In this document: in pieces, positions 1-7,076 of the stretch
How the letters are laid out: each line of letters opens with the position of its first letter
Numbering within the stretch: the stretch's first letter is position 1
Assembly: GCA_012511395.1 (NCBI GenBank)
Contig: JAAZGD010000078.1
Coordinates: forward strand, 1 to 18,126
Length of the DNA: 18,126 nucleotides
Reading direction: 5' to 3'
Source: Clostridiales bacterium
Lineage (GTDB): Bacteria > Bacillota > Clostridia > Peptostreptococcales > Anaerovoracaceae
Program-made: the position numbers and the translations under genes
The notes under the pieces: model-generated
Told to the model about the DNA's origin: nothing
Database searches by the model: none
Seen by the model: the letters and a program-made list of their open reading frames with translations, nothing else

Positions 1-1078
1 GCATATGCTTATTCTCAAGCTTACAAGCCCTGAGGGTGAGGTTAAATATATTACGGGAGCATTTCCTTCAGCTTGCGGAAAGACTAACCTGGCCATGCTT
101 GTTCCCACAATTCCGGGGTGGAAGGTGGAAACAGTAGGGGATGATATAGCATGGATGAAGTTTGGAGATGATGGTAGGATCTATGCTATTAACCCTGAAG
201 CGGGGTTCTTTGGAGTGGCTCCCGGCACCTCCATGGAATCAAACCCCAATGCGATGATGAGCATTCAGGAGAACACCATATTTACTAATGTGGCTTTAAC
301 TGATGACAGGGATGTGTGGTGGGAAGGTATAGGAAAAGAAGCACCTAGTCATTTAACAGACTGGAAGGGGAATGACTGGACAAAGGATTCCAAGACTCCT
401 GCTGCCAACCCGAATGCAAGATTTACCGCACCTGCAGGCCAGTGTCCTTCAATAGCTCCTGAATGGGAGGATCCTATGGGTGTGCCGATTTCCGCCATCT
501 TAATAGGTGGAAGAAGGCCTACTACAATACCTTTAGTAACTGAGAGCTTTGATTTTACTCATGGGATATTTTTAGGTTCCATTATGGGTTCTGAAATAAC
601 GGCAGCCACCATATCCGACAAAATCGGACAGGTTAGAAGAGATCCTTTCGCAATGTTGCCCTTTATCGGATACCATGTTTGCGACTATCTTCATCACTGG
701 TTCTTAATAGGGCAAAAGACTACTGAGGATAAGCTGCCTAAGATATTCTATGTGAACTGGTTTAGAAAGAGTGATGATGGGAGATGGCTGTGGCCCGGCT
801 TTGGAGAAAACAGCAGAGTGCTTAAATGGATTTTTGAAAGGGTATCAGGAAAAGGCAAGGCTGTTGAAACCCCTATAGGGTATCTTCCTACATTGGATGG
901 CATTGATACAGATGGTCTTAAGGTAAGTGAAGAGGATATGAAGGAGATTCTCACTGTTGACAAAGAAAGCTTCAGAGAAGAGGTTAAATCCATAGAAGAG
1001 CATTATGATAGTTATGGGAAGTGTCTACCAGTTGAGTTACGGGTGGAGCTTGAAAAACTAAAGAAAAGATTGGGTTAA
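1..1078 (+). CDS. pckG: Phosphoenolpyruvate carboxykinase (GTP), C-terminal part, 5' end outside window
   Basis: This enzyme interconverts oxaloacetate + GTP and PEP + CO2 + GDP in the cytosol, at the gluconeogenic/anaplerotic node. About 358 residues are visible. Numbering from the Met at base 5, the P-loop PSACGKTN is at residues 21-28, and its Cys24 corresponds to the reactive cysteine near position 288 of the animal enzyme. VGDDIAWMKF (kinase-2 metal-binding region) follows, then NPEAGFFGVAPGTS, the GGRRPTTIPLV stretch, and FGENSRVLKW from the guanine-binding region. This is the GTP form, not the ATP form. The Met at base 5 is not the start: the frame is open to the window edge and the family has about 600 residues, so roughly 260 N-terminal residues are missing. 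The gene ends just before a strong hairpin at 1084-1112. Confidence 0.96.
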   Translation, partial: HMLILKLTSPEGEVKYITGAFPSACGKTNLAMLVPTIPGWKVETVGDDIAWMKFGDDGRIYAINPEAGFFGVAPGTSMESNPNAMMSIQENTIFTNVALTDDRDVWWEGIGKEAPSHLTDWKGNDWTKDSKTPAANPNARFTAPAGQCPSIAPEWEDPMGVPISAILIGGRRPTTIPLVTESFDFTHGIFLGSIMGSEITAATISDKIGQVRRDPFAMLPFIGYHVCDYLHHWFLIGQKTTEDKLPKIFYVNWFRKSDDGRWLWPGFGENSRVLKWIFERVSGKGKAVETPIGYLPTLDGIDTDGLKVSEEDMKEILTVDKESFREEVKSIEEHYDSYGKCLPVELRVELEKLKKRLG

Positions 1079-1083
1079 AAAGT

Positions 1084-1115
1084 ATTGCCTGAGATATTAC
1101 TTCTCAGGCAATTTT
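1084..1115. terminator. Bidirectional terminator between pckG and the MFS gene
   Basis: An 11-bp perfect stem pairs 1084-1094 (ATTGCCTGAGA) with 1102-1112 (TCTCAGGCAAT) around a 7-nt loop. A T-run follows on the plus strand (1112-1115), and an A-run precedes it (1077-1081), which gives T's for minus-strand transcription. It therefore suits both convergent genes. The last codons and stop of the minus-strand MFS gene (stop at 1099-1097) lie inside the stem-loop. Confidence 0.85.
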
Positions 1116-2302
1116 CCTGCTATGACATAGTTTATGAAGGAGATTACTAAAGCTCCTAAGAAAACATAAATGTATCCGTCTTGGCCGTTTATATACCAGA
1201 TATAGCCTGCAAATAGGGGCAGGAACATGGATATGATGTGGTCAAGGCTTTGACCGGTTGCCAGAGTTCTTGCTACGTGAGAAAGATCTGTTGAAAGCTT
1301 TCTCACATAAGTTGCTCTTGCCATGGAGGCTGACTCCATCAACTTGTCCATGATGTAGCATATGTAGACGCTTAAAAGGGCAATGTGAGGTGGTAAAAGC
1401 CTCTTTGAGAAAGCAAAGCCTAAACAGGCAATGAACATAACCATGGCTTCAAACCTTAGGGCAGTTCTTTCTCCATGACGGTCAATAAGCCTTCCGAACC
1501 AGGGCTTAAAGAAAACGTTTAAGATACAGACTATGAAGAAGAGTCCGGTAATTGTAGTTACAGGCCTTCCGAAGGTGTCTATTAAAAGCCAAGGGACGAA
1601 GGTTATGGTTATTTGTTTTCTGGCACCATTTACTGTGGCCAAGAGATAGTAGAGTCTGAATTCTTTTCTTATTATAAATCTTGTTTTCGCAACAGTCTTT
1701 CCTCTGGTTCCGCCATTATCTAAAAGTAGAAAGAGGACTCCTGCCAATATCATGGAAAAGCCGCCGACTGCAAAGATCAGTTTATAGGAGACGTGGAAAA
1801 TTGCATACAGAAGATATATTGCACCTGCTGATGCAATTATTGAAAGGCTTCCTATGCTTTGAACCTGGCCCAGCCGTTCGCCGAAGTTGCCGCCTTTGGC
1901 AAAGGTCATGGCTATGGTGTTTGTTAAGGGTAAGTATACGTGATTTCCTGTGGAATAGATTACAAGGGTTAAGAGCACAAGGGAGAAGTGGTTGGGCACC
2001 ATGCCAAAGAGGAGGAGTCCCACACCTCCTATAAGGTTTGCCACTGCTGCCATTTTAATATCTCCTAAAGAGTTCATCATGCCTATTAAGACTACGCTTA
2101 AAAGGCCGGGAAGCTCTCTTGGTGTTTCCAGCATGGCTCTTTGCATAACGGTGAAGTGAAAGTCATCATAGAGCCTGTTGTTTAAGGATGAGGCTTCTAC
2201 AGCCATTACAGTGCCTATGAGGATACTGATTACCAGGAAAATGAAAAAGTCTTTTTGTATGCTTCTTCCGAAGATTTTTATTTCGCTATCAAAGTTAATC
2301 AC
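1097..2302 (-). CDS. MFS-type membrane transporter, substrate unknown
   Basis: This is a hydrophobic polytopic protein of about 401 residues, the usual size for a 12-helix major facilitator. The loop sequences FKPWFGRLIDRHGERTALR (central loop 8-9 region, an MFS motif A-like GRLIDRHGER) and GNFGERLGQVQSIGS support the family. The substrate cannot be read from sequence; a drug or sugar/metabolite exporter is possible. I place the start at the GTG at 2302. The longer frame opens at a TTG at 2332, but residues 1-10 of that version are encoded across an extended -10 box (TGGTATACT, 2318-2310). Transcription would then begin at the GTG itself. AGAGGTGG also lies upstream and could act as a distant ribosome site if the message starts earlier. 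The gene is divergent from the transglycosylase gene and convergent with pckG. Confidence 0.8.
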   Translation of the reverse strand: MINFDSEIKIFGRSIQKDFFIFLVISILIGTVMAVEASSLNNRLYDDFHFTVMQRAMLETPRELPGLLSVVLIGMMNSLGDIKMAAVANLIGGVGLLLFGMVPNHFSLVLLTLVIYSTGNHVYLPLTNTIAMTFAKGGNFGERLGQVQSIGSLSIIASAGAIYLLYAIFHVSYKLIFAVGGFSMILAGVLFLLLDNGGTRGKTVAKTRFIIRKEFRLYYLLATVNGARKQITITFVPWLLIDTFGRPVTTITGLFFIVCILNVFFKPWFGRLIDRHGERTALRFEAMVMFIACLGFAFSKRLLPPHIALLSVYICYIMDKLMESASMARATYVRKLSTDLSHVARTLATGQSLDHIISMFLPLFAGYIWYINGQDGYIYVFLGALVISFINYVIAGKLPEK

Positions 2303-2309
2303 GAAAACA

Positions 2310-2318
2310 AGTATACCA
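2310..2318 (-). promoter_or_regulatory. Extended -10 box for the MFS gene
   Basis: Read on the minus strand, TGGTATACT (2318-2310) is an extended -10 with a TGn element. The GTG start at 2302 follows 7 nt after the hexamer, so the transcript would begin on or next to the start codon. No good -35 box is visible at 17 nt spacing. Confidence 0.45.
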
Positions 2319-2348
2319 CCTCTTATGTACAATTGTGCCTTATTTTTG

Positions 2349-2354
2349 TATAAT
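2349..2354 (+). promoter_or_regulatory. Consensus -10 box just upstream of the transglycosylase start
   Basis: A perfect TATAAT ends 7 nt before the ATG at 2362. There is no Shine-Dalgarno sequence between them. The -35 region is poor (TGTACA at 17 nt spacing). This fits a leaderless mRNA. Confidence 0.5.
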
Positions 2355-2361
2355 TCAAGCC

Positions 2362-3537
2362 ATGGACATGAAAATTATTGAGAAAGTTAAAGGTTACAGA
2401 AAAAAGTACATTATAGGGGCAGGGGCTTTAACTCTTCGCCTATTATTTATACTGCTTTTTATTTTAGTGGTTGTGATGTTCTCCACTTCAGATATTAAAC
2501 CTTTGCCTAATCAGGAAAATGTGGATACAAGGTTTTATGTGAGGGATATTAATATTAACGGACAAAAGCTTTATAACACTCATCTTTCCCATCCCTTTTT
2601 TCTTTATATGGAATCTACTTATTTGCCGGTTACTAAAGGTGTAGGTGAGATTATGGGATTCCTGTACCTTTATCATGAAGATGGAGATGGGATTCTTATT
2701 TCTAAAATTGAACCTGAAAGGGAGGGGCTTTCAGAAGACATATTGAAGAATGAAGGAGATAATCCCAAGGTTCATGTACGCTATGACATGAAGGTCTATG
2801 TGACTAGCGACATTAAAAAGAAGGATGATGTCTATTATATTTTAGGTGAGCCTGCCACAAGGAAGGCTGACTTTGATAAGGATGAAGCCTCTAAGCTTGA
2901 TATGTTGGGGTTTCCTGTGTTAGAGGATGAAGAGGGGGTTTTGTATCTTCCTGTTAAGGTTTTTATGGAGTCTGATATTTTTAAATGGGATGTTATAAGT
3001 GAGAGGAATTTGGGGCTTCTCATAAGTACGGTAGAGGATGTTTTAGCTTCTTCATTTATAGATGAAGAGGAGATGAAGTTTAATGAAGGCTTATCAGCTT
3101 ATATAAGGTATAGGAATCCTGATATAGGTCTTAATAAATCTCAAGAGTATACCTTCTACTTTAAGAATGCTGCCATGGAGAATAATATTCCTGTGGAAAG
3201 GCTAATGGCTATCTCCCAATGCGAATCTAGATTCAGAAATGATATAGAAAGCAGAGCAGGAGCTTTAGGGATGATGCAGATACTTGTAAAGACGGGAGAA
3301 GGCTACGGCCTTTCAAGAGAGGATTTATTGAACCCTCAGAAGAACATAAGCTTTGGAGCTAAGTATTACGCTCAGCTGATGGATGGGTATAAGGGTGATG
3401 AAATAAGGGCATTAAGCGCTTATCAGATGGGTATACCTAAAGAAAATCAAGGAGGTTACACGCCTTCTTACGCAAATACAATTTTATGGGCTGAAAAAAC
3501 CCTAAATACTTTTCTTGTAAATAATGGATATATTTAG
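2362..3537 (+). CDS. Membrane-anchored lytic transglycosylase (SLT domain) with stalk-like repeats
   Basis: The protein of about 391 residues has a basic N-terminus, one transmembrane anchor (about residues 21-40), and then an extracellular part. Two segments resemble the copper-amine-oxidase N-terminal-like (stalk) domain: ININGQKLYNTHLSHPFFLY...TYLPVTKGVGEIMGF near the start, and LDMLGFPVLEDEEGVLYLPVKVF in the middle. The C-terminal domain is lysozyme-like SLT: AISQCESRF with the presumed catalytic Glu288, RAGALGMMQI, the NISFGAKYY stretch, and ALSAYQMG where AYNxG is more usual. It should cleave peptidoglycan glycan strands at the outer face of the membrane. The start is ATG 2362, or ATG 2368 with the same domains; neither has a ribosome site. 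A GTG at 2335 is in frame but lies upstream of the -10 box. Its stop overlaps the convergent deacetylase gene by 4 bases. Confidence 0.85.
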   Translation: MDMKIIEKVKGYRKKYIIGAGALTLRLLFILLFILVVVMFSTSDIKPLPNQENVDTRFYVRDININGQKLYNTHLSHPFFLYMESTYLPVTKGVGEIMGFLYLYHEDGDGILISKIEPEREGLSEDILKNEGDNPKVHVRYDMKVYVTSDIKKKDDVYYILGEPATRKADFDKDEASKLDMLGFPVLEDEEGVLYLPVKVFMESDIFKWDVISERNLGLLISTVEDVLASSFIDEEEMKFNEGLSAYIRYRNPDIGLNKSQEYTFYFKNAAMENNIPVERLMAISQCESRFRNDIESRAGALGMMQILVKTGEGYGLSREDLLNPQKNISFGAKYYAQLMDGYKGDEIRALSAYQMGIPKENQGGYTPSYANTILWAEKTLNTFLVNNGYI

Positions 3538-4415
3538 TGGACTGCCAGACTTTCTTTAAAGAGAGGCAGGATTACGTAATTATTTTCTTCTAAGGTTTCT
3601 ATAATAGTAGGAAGTGCACCTAAGGATGCTGAGTTAAAGTCATGCATCAAAAGAACTGAAAAATCCTTTGTTAAGGCTCTTGGCATTACGTAGTTATAGG
3701 CCTGCTCCAACGTGAGCCCTCTTATTTCCGCATCTCTTGTAAGGCTGTTCCAGTCCACATAGTTGTAGTTGTTTTCATGAAGGAGGTTTATACATTTATC
3801 CTTCATCTTACCGGAAGATGAGCTTCCTCCCGGGAATCTAAAGACCGTCATTTCATAATTAAAGTTTTCTTTAATAAAGGCATCCAGCTTTAGAACATCC
3901 TTAATAAAGCTTTCAGGTGAATAGTAAAGGCCCTTTCTTATAAGGTGGCTGTAGGTGTGGTTTCCTAAAGTATGGCCATCCTTTATTATGGCTTCATATA
4001 CGGGAAGGTAATCTGTTTTCCCTAGTACGAAGAAGGTGGCAAGGGTGTTATGCTCCTTTAAAACCCTTAAGTATTCGTAGGTGAGGTTAAAGGGGCCGTC
4101 ATCGAAGGTTAAGTAGGCGGCTTTATAGGGGCTTATGCCTTCTTTGATTTGGCTCTCAATAGTCATAGCATTTTCAAAGTATCGTTCTTTTTCCTTTTGA
4201 GGATCAGATGCTATGGAGCGTAGCTCAAGAAGGTCATTTTCTAAAGCTTCCTTTTCTATGAATAATCCGCTTATATCATTTCGTAAGCAGAAGGCTTCAT
4301 CTGACAGAGGTGAAATGCCTGCATAGGAAACAAGAGCCATGAAGAAAATGGTTATGGCTAAAACTACTATGAGAAGAGGTATGAATTTACTGAATTGCTT
4401 TATATGTTCACTCAT
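3534..4415 (-). CDS. Membrane-anchored polysaccharide deacetylase (NodB fold)
   Basis: This is a metal-dependent deacetylase of the carbohydrate esterase 4 type, probably acting on peptidoglycan or another N-acetylated wall polymer outside the membrane. It has about 293 residues. In order come a transmembrane segment (about 12-32), a Glu/Leu-rich coiled coil (about 38-90), then the NodB domain with TFDDGP (103-108), GNHTYSH with the HxxxH metal ligands (151-157), RFPGGS (193-198), VDWNSLTRDAE and LLMHD (255-259). All catalytic motifs are present. Two in-frame ATGs exist (4421 and 4415). I chose 4415 because GGAGG lies 9 nt upstream of it and only 3 nt from the other. The start overlaps the 3' end of the coiled-coil gene by 8 bases, implying translational coupling. 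Confidence 0.88.
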   Translation of the reverse strand: MSEHIKQFSKFIPLLIVVLAITIFFMALVSYAGISPLSDEAFCLRNDISGLFIEKEALENDLLELRSIASDPQKEKERYFENAMTIESQIKEGISPYKAAYLTFDDGPFNLTYEYLRVLKEHNTLATFFVLGKTDYLPVYEAIIKDGHTLGNHTYSHLIRKGLYYSPESFIKDVLKLDAFIKENFNYEMTVFRFPGGSSSSGKMKDKCINLLHENNYNYVDWNSLTRDAEIRGLTLEQAYNYVMPRALTKDFSVLLMHDFNSASLGALPTIIETLEENNYVILPLFKESLAVH

Positions 4416-4743
4416 TCTCATTCTCCTCCACTATATAGTTTTCAAGTCCATCTGCCTTTTCCCTCCAGAATTCTGCCTCTTCACCGTAAACATCTATATT
4501 GCTTTTAAGCTTGTCTTTTTCCTTTGAAAGAGAATCTATAGCTTCCTCCAGGTTGCTTTTTTCAACAGCAAGAGAAGAGAGCACATCTCTTTGTTTTTCT
4601 TCCTTTGACAGGGAAGGCAGATAAAAAGCTATGGCTATAATTAAAAGAAAACAGGAAATATAGATCCCGGGATGAGATGATATATTTTCTGCAATTTTGG
4701 ATATTGCTTTTTTAAAGATTGAGTTTGCCTTCCTGAAAAACAA
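4408..4743 (-). CDS. Small membrane protein with coiled coil, function unknown
   Basis: I do not recognise a family. The protein of about 111 residues has a basic N-terminal region, one transmembrane helix (ISCFLLIIAIAFYL) and a heptad-like charged coiled coil running to an acidic C-terminus (EENENE). The overall plan recalls FtsL/DivIC-type bitopic proteins but no diagnostic residues are seen. I chose a TTG start at 4743 because GGGAGG (4757-4752) lies exactly 8 nt upstream; an in-frame TTG at 4764 has no such site. With this start the gene overlaps the end of the PhzF-type gene by 32 bases, and its stop overlaps the deacetylase start. Its helix-plus-coil plan matches the N-terminal part of the deacetylase, so the two may pair. 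Confidence 0.65.
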   Translation of the reverse strand: MFFRKANSIFKKAISKIAENISSHPGIYISCFLLIIAIAFYLPSLSKEEKQRDVLSSLAVEKSNLEEAIDSLSKEKDKLKSNIDVYGEEAEFWREKADGLENYIVEENENE

Positions 4744-5560
4744 CGGCTTTGCCTCCCGTTTCAATAGTTATAGCATCTTCATTTTTAATTCTGGTCTTTA
4801 TTAAAGACGGTCTGTTCATGGCCTCGCCTTGAAGGAAGAGGCAGGAGCTGTTTTTCTCTATAAGGCCTTGGTCATACAAGTAGTATGTTAAAGCACCGCT
4901 TGCTGTCCCTGTGGCTGCTTCTTCGGGGATTCCATAAAGAGGGGCAAAGTTTCTGGTGTGGCAGGTGACTTCTCCTTCTCCTTGGGAAAAGGCGTGAACG
5001 CCCACTACATCAAGATCTTTTGAAAAACGGGACAGCTTATGGTAATCGGGCGTGATCTCATTAACATCCTTAACAGGCAGGATAATATCAGCCAACCCTG
5101 TAGATACGATTTTAGGTTTTAGAGGAAGGTCGGGATTTTTTATTCCCATGATTTTGTAGAGGTCATTCTCCAAAGACTTTGAAAAGACAAAATCCCTTAT
5201 TTCAGGTTTTCCCATAGTCATCCATATGAAGCTGTCTTCTATGGTTATGGGAAGAAGGCCTGAAAGAGTATCTATAAGGAAGGTGGTGTTGTTTAAAGAA
5301 GGGTGTTTCTTTAAAAGGATATGGGAGGCGGCAATGGTGGCATGACCGCAAAGAGGTACTTCATCGGTGGGGGTGAAGTATCTTAAAGTGAAGTGTTCCT
5401 CTTTTTTTATGAAGACAGTTTCTGAGCATCGTAATTCTGCCGCAATTTTTATGCATACGTTAGTTTCAGGAAAGGCTTCCTCATGGGAAAGAAGCACTAC
5501 GCCTGCAGGATTACCTCCAAAAACCTTGTCTGTAAATGCATGAACAATATAGATTTCCAT
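4712..5560 (-). CDS. PhzF-family isomerase/epimerase-like protein
   Basis: The protein of about 282 residues has the PhzF/diaminopimelate-epimerase-like fold. Visible motifs are HAFTDKVFGGNPAGVVLL at the N-terminus, RCSETVFI with the presumed catalytic Glu47, YFTPTDEVPLCGHATIAA, and RNFAPLYGIPEEAATGTASGAL near residue 210. Family members catalyse isomerisation or hydride-shift reactions, but most are of unknown substrate, so no reaction is assigned. The start is ATG 5560, giving the usual MEIYIVHAF beginning; the frame runs 36 bases further upstream but those residues do not look like the family. There is no Shine-Dalgarno sequence; an extended -10 lies 6 nt upstream. It is the first gene of the three-gene operon with the coiled-coil protein and deacetylase. 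Confidence 0.88.
   Translation of the reverse strand: MEIYIVHAFTDKVFGGNPAGVVLLSHEEAFPETNVCIKIAAELRCSETVFIKKEEHFTLRYFTPTDEVPLCGHATIAASHILLKKHPSLNNTTFLIDTLSGLLPITIEDSFIWMTMGKPEIRDFVFSKSLENDLYKIMGIKNPDLPLKPKIVSTGLADIILPVKDVNEITPDYHKLSRFSKDLDVVGVHAFSQGEGEVTCHTRNFAPLYGIPEEAATGTASGALTYYLYDQGLIEKNSSCLFLQGEAMNRPSLIKTRIKNEDAITIETGGKAVVFQEGKLNL
4752..4757 (-). promoter_or_regulatory. Ribosome binding site deciding a TTG start
   Basis: GGGAGG on the minus strand lies 8 nt before TTG 4743, inside the coding end of the PhzF-type gene. It is the only good site near the 5' end of the small coiled-coil gene and is the reason for choosing the TTG. Confidence 0.6.
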
Positions 5561-5566
5561 GGCTAT

Positions 5567-5575
5567 ATTATGGCA
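5567..5575 (-). promoter_or_regulatory. Extended -10 box for the PhzF operon
   Basis: TGCCATAAT (5575-5567 on the minus strand) is an extended -10 whose hexamer ends 6 nt before the ATG at 5560. No ribosome site intervenes, so the first gene may be translated from a leaderless message. Confidence 0.45.
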
Positions 5576-5680
5576 CGAAGAGGAGGGGAATACCATAAGA
5601 AAGGGTGATAAAAGTGGAAGATTTATCTAAAACGGTGAAAAAATAATAATAAAAAAATGTGAATATTTTATCAAAACCCC

Positions 5681-5709
5681 TTGCCACATTGTTAAAAAAA
5701 TGTTAATTT
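5681..5709 (+). promoter_or_regulatory. Promoter of the regulator/ABC transporter operon
   Basis: TTGCCA (5681-5686) and TAATTT (5704-5709) are separated by 17 nt, predicting a start of transcription near 5716. The spacer and -10 contain a direct repeat TGTTAA (5690-5695 and 5701-5706), 11 bp apart, i.e. about one helical turn, which could be a regulator site. Confidence 0.5.
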
Positions 5710-5715
5710 GTAGAT

Positions 5716-5805
5716 GTACTGAGGCCCGAAGGTTTTACTGAGGGGGAAGGCAACAAAGATTATCTTTGATTTTTCGTGCCTTCCTTGAAACAGGGAGGTT
5801 TTTTT
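5716..5805 (+). promoter_or_regulatory. Structured 5' leader, candidate cis-regulatory RNA
   Basis: The leader of about 90 nt holds two copies of TACTGAGG (5717-5724 and 5736-5743). It then has a perfect 8-bp stem, GGAAGGCA (5745-5752) with TGCCTTCC (5777-5784), enclosing a second hairpin, CAAAGA (5754-5759) with TCTTTG (5763-5768) and a TTA loop. The ribosome site GGGAGG (5793-5798) follows 8 nt after the outer stem. I could not match it to TPP, SAM, cobalamin, THF, Moco or purine riboswitch consensus from memory. Confidence 0.45.
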
Positions 5806-6066
5806 ATGGAAGACAGAGTGGCATTGATAGGCATAATACTGGAGAGCGAAGATTCTATCGATAAGGTGAACAGCCTGCTTTCAGAATACAGGAAGCACAT
5901 TATCGGCAGGATGGGGATTCCTTATGATAAAAAGGAGCTCAATATAATCAGTGTGGTGTTGGATGCGCCACAGGATGCAATAAGTGCCTTATCCGGTAAA
6001 CTTGGTGCCTTGAAGGGCGTCAGCACCAAAACAATTTACAGAACCATAGAAAGAAGGGATTATTAA
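5806..6066 (+). CDS. TM1266-like iron-only hydrogenase system putative regulator
   Basis: This protein of 86 residues matches the small ferredoxin-fold/ACT-like family typified by Thermotoga TM1266: VALIGIILESEDSIDKVNSLLSEY, then HIIGRMGIPYDKKELNIISVVLDAP, then ISALSGKLGALKGVSTKTIY. The family is named for its frequent location near [FeFe]-hydrogenase maturation genes; its molecular function is not established. The start is ATG 5806 with GGGAGG 7 nt upstream; the frame extends upstream but into the leader hairpin. Its stop TAA shares a base with the ATG of the next gene (TAATG), so the regulator and the binding protein are probably translationally coupled. Confidence 0.85.
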   Translation: MEDRVALIGIILESEDSIDKVNSLLSEYRKHIIGRMGIPYDKKELNIISVVLDAPQDAISALSGKLGALKGVSTKTIYRTIERRDY

Positions 6067-7034
6067 TGAAGAACGTAAAGATGAGAAGCTTAGGGATTTT
6101 GCTCGTGATGATGCTGGTGCTGTCAATGTTTGCAGGCTGCGCCCCGGAAAGTCCTGAAAATGTTATAACTACACCTATTAAGATTGCAGCATTGAACGGT
6201 CCTACAGGCATGGGCATGGTCAATCTTATGGAGATGACAGACAAATACGAGATTACTACGTACCAGGCTCCTGATGAGATTGCAGGTAAAGTCATAACGG
6301 GGGAGGTGGACATGGCTTGTCTTCCTTCCAATATGGCAGCAGTTCTGTACAACAAAACTGAAGGACAGATAGTATCTATAACAGTGGAGACCTTGGGAGT
6401 CTTGTATATTCTGGAAAATGGAACAGATGAAATAAAGGATGTTTCTGATTTAGCGGGTAAAACTGTTTACGGAAGCGGAAAGGGAGGATCTCCTGAGTAC
6501 ATCCTGGATAAAATATTGGAAGAAAACGGTGTTACCGGTGTGAAGATTGAGTGGCTTTCAAATCACGCTGATGTGGCTTCAACCTTTATGGCTAAGGAAG
6601 GAAGCGTTGCATTATTACCTGAGCCCTTCGTTACAGTAGTAACTTCAAAGAATGAAAATGCAAAAGTTGCACTTGATATAAATAATCTATGGCAGGAGGC
6701 AACCGGACTTGATCTTCCCATGGGAGTTCTTGTGTGCCAGAAATCTTTTGTGGAAGAAAGAGGTGCAGACCTTGAAACCTTTTTAAAGGACTATGAAGAC
6801 AGCGTTAATTTTGTAAATGATAATCCTAAAGAGGCAGGGGAAAAGATTGCTGAATGGGGCTTTATTCAGGACCCTGTGGTAGCAGAAAAATCCATTCCCG
6901 GCTCCAATATCGTGTTCTACAGGGATGGGGAGGATTCAGAGCAAATGCTGAAAGCATTTTTTGCCGTACTTCATGAAATGAATCCTTTATCAGTAGGCGG
7001 AAAGCTTCCTGATGACGGTTTGTATTTTAAATAA
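6066..7034 (+). CDS. ABC transporter substrate-binding lipoprotein, NMT1/TauA type
   Basis: The protein of 322 residues has a signal peptide with a lipobox (MFAGC, Cys25), so it should be lipid-anchored outside the membrane. The mature part has the two-lobed binding-protein pattern of the NMT1/THI5-like and SsuA/TauA group: PTGMGMVNLM, ITGEVDMACLPSNMAAVLYN, DVSDLAGKTVYGSGKGGSPEYIL and SVALLPEPFVTVV. Family members bind sulfonates, nitrate, thiamine precursors and other small organics; the ligand here cannot be told. It starts on the base that ends the TM1266-like gene, and the single-chain permease-ATPase follows 42 nt later, so the three genes form one import system with a linked putative regulator. 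Confidence 0.9.
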   Translation: MKNVKMRSLGILLVMMLVLSMFAGCAPESPENVITTPIKIAALNGPTGMGMVNLMEMTDKYEITTYQAPDEIAGKVITGEVDMACLPSNMAAVLYNKTEGQIVSITVETLGVLYILENGTDEIKDVSDLAGKTVYGSGKGGSPEYILDKILEENGVTGVKIEWLSNHADVASTFMAKEGSVALLPEPFVTVVTSKNENAKVALDINNLWQEATGLDLPMGVLVCQKSFVEERGADLETFLKDYEDSVNFVNDNPKEAGEKIAEWGFIQDPVVAEKSIPGSNIVFYRDGEDSEQMLKAFFAVLHEMNPLSVGGKLPDDGLYFK

Positions 7035-7076
7035 TTCTCAAGAAACAAGGATAGGAATCCCTACTAAAAACATGTT

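Noticed and set aside
5689..5708. Rex (redox repressor) operator, suggested by TTGTTAA
   Set aside because: The second half is a direct repeat TGTTAA, not the inverted TTAACAA at 4-nt spacing that Rex needs.
5716..5805. TPP riboswitch upstream of the TM1266-like gene, suggested by ACTGAGG
   Set aside because: The thi-box core (CTGAGA plus ACCTGATCTGG-type and GCGTAGGGA elements) is not present; only the ACTGAGG word resembles it.
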